From the NCBI GenBank assembly GCA_014058105.1, contig JACGCM010001798.1, forward strand, positions 62,001-126,000: a stretch of 64,000 nucleotides of DNA, in the 5' to 3' direction. Shown here piece by piece: positions 59,800 through 64,000 of the stretch. This stretch comes from Kingdonia uniflora. Taxonomy: Eukaryota; Streptophyta; Magnoliopsida; Ranunculales; Circaeasteraceae. The notes beneath the pieces are model-generated. The model searched no databases and was not told where the DNA came from. It saw nothing but the letters and a program-made list of their open reading frames with translations. Positions within the stretch are counted from its first letter, which is position 1, and each line of letters opens with the position of its first letter. Made by a program: the position numbers and the translations under genes.

Positions 59800-60768
59800 C
59801 TTATAACACGTACTTGGATCTTGAAGCAACCAAAGAAGACAGTCGATTGCCATAAATTGCCAATCATCTGATGACCGGGCAATATTACACAGTGCTTCGA
59901 CAAGACCTGAACAATTAGCAACAGGCCCCCTACCAAGTTTATGATGGCATATTGTTCGCAATAAGCCGATACCCGCAGGTGAGTTTTCATTAACAAGTCC
60001 GCCCCACATGCCTGGTAGCTTGATTAAGAAGTCGGGCTTACATACAACAGAGAGGAACTCGGACTTGAACGCAAAGCAATTAATAAGCTGAAGAGACCAG
60101 CATTGTAATTGACTTGCCCATTCCTCTGCCTTTCTAGATTCCATCTCAACGGCACCCATGCCACGTGTAAGTAAATCACAATGGTAGCTTAACCTTCTAT
60201 CTGCATTCTGGTAAAAATGAGAGTAAACAATTTCCAGTGAACTCATTGCAAGTTGAATAGAAAGCTCGAGAATTTCTCCATGAGATGCTATGGCAGGAAA
60301 AGTATTTGCGTATGTAGCTAAGTGCCCTAGAGCACGAACAGCGACTCTTTGTTCCACCCAGGTCAACCTGCCTCTCAAAAGCTCAACCAAGGAAGGAATT
60401 ACTCCTGCTTGCACGGCACTTACAGCAAATTCTTCCATATTCATAGTGTAAGATCCAATAACATGTGCTGCATAATAAGGAATGTATACATTTTGGTCAT
60501 GAGAGAGCCATCGGCGATTCTTTAAACCCTTCCATATAAGTGCAGCCATACATTCAAATATTCCCAAATCAATGAACTCAGGGTCATTGGGATGTGCCAT
60601 CGCTGTATTCCATAACCCACTGATTGGGAGAACCTGACCCTCATCATCCTGAGAAGGAAGTTCTCTGAAGAATTTAAGTATGCTAGATCTACGTTTACTA
60701 GGATTTCCCTCCTTCATGACACAGAAGAAGCAACCTGGGTAGGGACAGTCTTGGGATGTCTTATCCAT

Positions 60769-61850
60769 TAGATTATCAACCTTTTTCCAAGTGAGAGCCA
60801 ATTAAATCCTCCAAGTACAGATGGAAGCTTATAAATACTTCACAACGTCACTGTTAAAACAAATGAAAAATGAACACACAATAGAAGATTACAAACAAAA
60901 GTAAGTTCAACTGAAAAGGTAAACCCTTCTAGTACATTAATCATCAAAGAAAAGTCCATGATAAACAATACTGTCTCTTTTTTCGTTAAAGAGTGTTAGA
61001 ACAATCATCTCCAAATAGAGTTCAGAATTAACAAAATACTTAATTGTTATATAACATGGTACAAATCCAATTATTAGGAGTTATATATGTCTTATTATCA
61101 TCAACCAACTCACAGTTACTTCATAAAAATTAATTCAGAAGGGTTTTTTTTTGTTTTTTTTTTCAATTACACATCATATACGTATATGAAGCATGTAATA
61201 CATGCTTCAAACGTAAATGAGAAGTTTTAATCAATGTATCGGGTTTCAAAAAGAATTTCTTTAGATAAACGATAAACGCCATGCAAACCAGGCTAGCTAG
61301 ATGGCAACCTTAAATTCACCACCATCCAAAAATAAATCGGTGAGGCTGGCACTATCTTTAAGCCATTGCACAAAAACTACTTCATTCTCTATCATAATAA
61401 CCTCATAACCAATAAGGTGTAAGATTATAATACAAACAAACTATATCTACAATTTTACATTTCCTATAAAAATGTAACCTTTTTAGGTTATAAACCATCC
61501 CATGTCACATTGTAACAAACCTCAATTCATATTTTACAATAATTCACTTAAAACATCAAATAATCTGATTAAACCAAAAAAAAAAAAAAAATCCCCCAAA
61601 TTACAAATTACTCATCAAAACTCAAACCAATCATTCCCAAAACAAACAAAATATAACATCAACCCACATCAATTGAGATGCTTATACACTTTTTAGACAC
61701 ATCAAAATCTACCCAAAAATGTTGAATTGAAAACACAAATTGAGCTAACGAGAGAAAGATACCTTCCAATTACCCATACCAATGGCGTCCAAACTCAAAC
61801 CGATAGAGATAACACTACAGTGTGTAAGAGAAATGGTGGATCCTGACAGC
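60769..61850 (-). other. 5' UTR, UTR intron and promoter of the ARM/TPR gene
   Basis: A 5'-UTR exon ends at 61763 (GGAAG|GTATCT), and the main exon begins at 60850 after TTTTAACAG. The intron between them is 912 bp. Splicing creates a five-codon upstream ORF (M-G-N-W-K-stop), whose TGA comes from the first bases of the next exon. Confidence 0.55.
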
Positions 61851-62212
61851 GAGAGGAGATCTTATTATTATTACAGTATTTATTATTATTATTATTTCGA
61901 ATAAATAAAAATTATTAAGACATGGGTTTACTGTCCTCCGCAGTACGACACAACCCGTCCTAGTACATACCATACCACGGTGGGAAACGACCACTCGACC
62001 CATATTTAGGAGGTCCAAAATATTCACCAAATCTTCCCAAAGGGAGAAAATAAGTCGAAAGTGGTAACTTGCTGTACTTTTTATTTTTGTTCCTAAACTA
62101 TTGTGTTTGTGTTTTGTTTCTGTATACTATGGTGGTGGAGACTCAATGTGTTTCTCTTTAAGTTCTTCGTCGTCCCGGTCCTGGAGTTATAATTGGAATA
62201 TCTTGGCGAGAA

Positions 62213-62791
62213 TTGTTTCGTTACTTCAGTGGACTAACTGCAATTGTGTCTACGATCGCGTTTTGGGTGGTTCTCTCAAATTTTTACAATAATCATCATG
62301 TGAGCCGAATGCCTAAGGAAGAAAAACAGAGATTCTACTTTGGATTTGTATCCCCTATAGTTGGATATGTCCTTGCTATTGCAGCCATTTTTATAGGTCG
62401 TAAAAAAGGGTTGGTTTTTATGACTGGTTTATTTTTACAGACGACACTCAACGCTTTTGTGTTGGTCGGTATCCGTCTGTGTAGTAGTGGCCTATTCCGG
62501 ATCTCAAACTCAAGCCTCAACTTCGACCATTATACATTTACTCGACCTCATCAACATACGATTACATGGCACACTATGGAACAACTACAAAGAAGAGTTT
62601 ACTTCTCATTCTCGACCTCCACACCAACAGCTCGATTCAACAAACACTCAGTCGTCAAAGAAGCCGTTACAAAACAGAAGGATCAGACCGTTACGCAATC
62701 AGTTCAAAGACTCGTCAAAATCATATTGCAACGTTCGTCATTAAAAGTAATAATGGTCGTCAAACGGTCATATTATAAGACCTTTAAATAA
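62213..62791 (+). CDS. Unrecognised ORF with membrane segments
   Basis: An open frame with two or three hydrophobic stretches (LTAIVSTIAFWVVLSNFY, VSPIVGYVLAIAAIFIG and a following one) and a basic Ser/Thr-rich tail. The first ATG is at 62309 (MPKEEKQRFYFGFVSPIVGY); the frame is open from about 62171. I recognise no family. The first half reads like a real membrane protein. The second half (from about 62480) is likely the edge of the adjacent LTR element, so the natural end may be lost. Function unknown. Confidence 0.3.
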   Translation: MFRYFSGLTAIVSTIAFWVVLSNFYNNHHVSRMPKEEKQRFYFGFVSPIVGYVLAIAAIFIGRKKGLVFMTGLFLQTTLNAFVLVGIRLCSSGLFRISNSSLNFDHYTFTRPHQHTITWHTMEQLQRRVYFSFSTSTPTARFNKHSVVKEAVTKQKDQTVTQSVQRLVKIILQRSSLKVIMVVKRSYYKTFK

Positions 62792-62799
62792 GACTAAAG

Positions 62800-64000
62800 A
62801 ACTACAGATTAAGGACAAAAAATTCTACCCATAAACTCAACAGAGAACTATCCAGAGCAATCTTTGTAATAACTAGTCATCATCAATAATATATCTTTCT
62901 CAAATCCTCAAGAGGGGTCGTGGTTTTTAACCTATTAAGAGGTTTTTCATGTTAAATCACGTGTTAGCAATTACGTGATATCGCTCTAATCATTTTTGGT
63001 GTGAGAGACTAAGTTCGATATACGAAATTAGGTCATTACTTTGGCATCGTCTATGAGAAACGAATCAGTTAGCCACAGTTCTCAGATACAATAGGTACTT
63101 ACTCTCTTCACAGAATGCCGCTTCCAGACCAGAATACGCCAGTTGGTCAAACAGAAGGAAGCGTCGCACTGGCAGAATTACGGGCCACTCTAAACTCTGA
63201 TACTAAAAGATGAGCCATTCTGGAATAATAGCTGGTAGATATAAGAGATGCGTTAAAAGTTCTGCAGGGACAACAGATGGCAACCTAAAAGAACAAAGAC
63301 GCAATACTAGCCACCTCAAGAGTTTCCGTTCGAGACAGGCTAGGACCTCGAGGTAACAGCCAGGGAGTTGATGTTTGATCCAATCACAATCAGCTGAGAG
63401 TCGAATTCATACAAATACCAGGAGTCCAACAAGAAGTTGATGACTTCCCGCCAAAGTTAGGCAAGCAGGGGACCCGCCGTGTGAGAGTTCACATTCCTGT
63501 ACGTGAACGACTAAGTGAAGGAAGTGGCTAACACATTCCTCAAGAAGGACGTATCCCTCATCAGACCATCGTAGCTTGTCAATTCGTGACCCAGAAGAAT
63601 GTCGATAAGCGCATCAAAGAATTATTTGAAGCCCAGATTCAAACTGCCAAAGGCATCTCCAACAGGCTATAGAAGAGCCCGATTACTTAGGATCTATTAG
63701 ACAACGAGGTTCCTACTGGCTTTCACACCCCAAAAACCTGAAAGCACAAGGGAACAGATCCCGTAGAACACATCCAAGAATTCCATGATGCCTTAGGCTT
63801 GCATTCTACATCGAACCACATTTTATGCCGTCTCTTTCCTACGAGTCTCCTAGACAAACCTTTGCAGTGGTTCCACTCGCTGCAAAAAGGGTTCATTCAC
63901 ACATTCGAACAGTTGCGAGAACTTTTTGGCAAGAACTACTCGCACAACAGAGACAAAGAAGAAAATCTCTATTCTTTGTTCAGCCTTAAACAAATGTCAG
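62800..64000 (+). mobile_element. Gypsy retrotransposon, 5' part, cut by the window edge
   Basis: The left part (to about 63038) is the end of an LTR, containing GGGGTCGTGGTTTTTAACC. Then comes TTTGGCATCGTCTATGAGAA, a decayed version of the TTTGGCGCCGTCTGTGGGAA primer-binding region of many plant Gypsy elements. From 63115 a gag frame starts MPLPDQNTPVGQTEG and is soon broken. Further on, HIQEFHDALGLHSTSNHI, DKPLQWFHSLQ and FIHTFEQLRELFGKNY match the Ty3/Gypsy gag domain. The left LTR border is not resolved. Confidence 0.8.

Larger units (their letters stand above)
54515..60768 (-). pseudogene. ARM-repeat/TPR protein with an apparent 1-bp frameshift
   Basis: Exons are 60768-59800, 57037-56171 and 54561-54515. 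Exon 1 (323 codons) is an ARM-repeat region beginning MDKTSQDCPYPGCFFCVMKE, with GVIPSLVELLRGRLTWVEQR. Exon 2 starts VIDKVAPALIDLAEISALG, then must shift frame to continue DHKKLGDSIVNVLQEC. The shift falls in a run of four C at 56981-56984. With one base added the three exons total 1884 nt and end cleanly in a TGA; without it a stop follows within ten codons. The lost part is a three-helix-pair TPR domain with the full two-carboxylate clamp (KLEGN, SNR, KSLWR) that binds Hsp70/Hsp90 tails. The start is placed at 60768 because an in-frame stop lies twelve codons upstream. It is either a mutant allele or a base-calling error in an otherwise intact gene. Confidence 0.82.

Noticed and set aside
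60769..60801. Earlier start for the ARM/TPR protein at 60801
   Set aside because: The codon there is TTG with an in-frame TAA just before it; the first ATG is at 60768, and the N-terminus from there is a natural one.
1..64000. CRISPR arrays, operons, Shine-Dalgarno sites, phage or plasmid features
   Set aside because: None present; the window is plant nuclear DNA with spliced genes and LTR retrotransposons.

Overview
This window is nuclear DNA from a flowering plant, most likely a dicot. The evidence is spliced genes with GT..AG introns, two eukaryotic tRNA genes with internal promoters and T-run terminators, plant-only families (CYP96-type P450, DUF4057, plant mobile domain, plant-type annexin and PUF proteins) and many Copia, Gypsy, LINE, SINE and hAT elements. 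I cannot name the species. All exon models were spliced by hand from the sequence and checked for reading-frame closure.

Layout. 1-451 is a fragment of an LTR on the minus strand. 2391-3932 is an intact, intronless cytochrome P450 of the CYP86/CYP96 clan (+). 4884-6172 is a decayed hAT transposon with 8-bp target duplications. 6296-6368 is tRNA-Arg(ACG). 6563-28293 is one plant annexin gene (+) in five exons. Its last intron is 19.9 kb and is filled by a nest of transposable elements. The host is a minus-strand Copia element (8270-26251, duplication CCTGC). It holds a solo LTR (9206-9834), a 5'-truncated LINE (11867-13003), an internally deleted Gypsy element (14399-18304), a SINE-like unit (about 18408-18722) and, inside its right LTR, a second Copia element (19089-26090).

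Further right, 29140-30318 is an F-box gene (-). 30532-30856 is a short hAT-like MITE. 31.6-35.9 kb is a graveyard of two plant-mobile-domain pseudogenes in opposite orientations around a broken SANT/trihelix-like gene of the PIF-Harbinger-associated type. 37465-43020 is a five-exon Pumilio RNA-binding protein (-, 730 aa). 44396-49241 is a five-exon DUF4057 protein (-, 275 aa), with tRNA-Lys(CTT) immediately upstream (49356-49428, -). 52816-53418 is a single-exon C2-domain protein (+). 54515-60768 is a three-exon ARM/TPR protein (-) whose second exon carries an apparent 1-bp deletion. From about 62.8 kb to the right edge is the start of a Gypsy element (+): LTR end, primer-binding site and gag.

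The genes do not form a pathway; this is an ordinary gene-plus-transposon stretch of a plant chromosome. The points most worth a second look are: the annexin gene split by the layered nest, with a retrotransposon leader that has 3 TGACGTCA and 8 CACGTG palindromes; the frameshift that would remove the chaperone-clamp TPR domain; substitutions at base-reading positions of the Pumilio repeats; and tRNA genes lying 114-194 bp upstream of two protein genes on the same strand.
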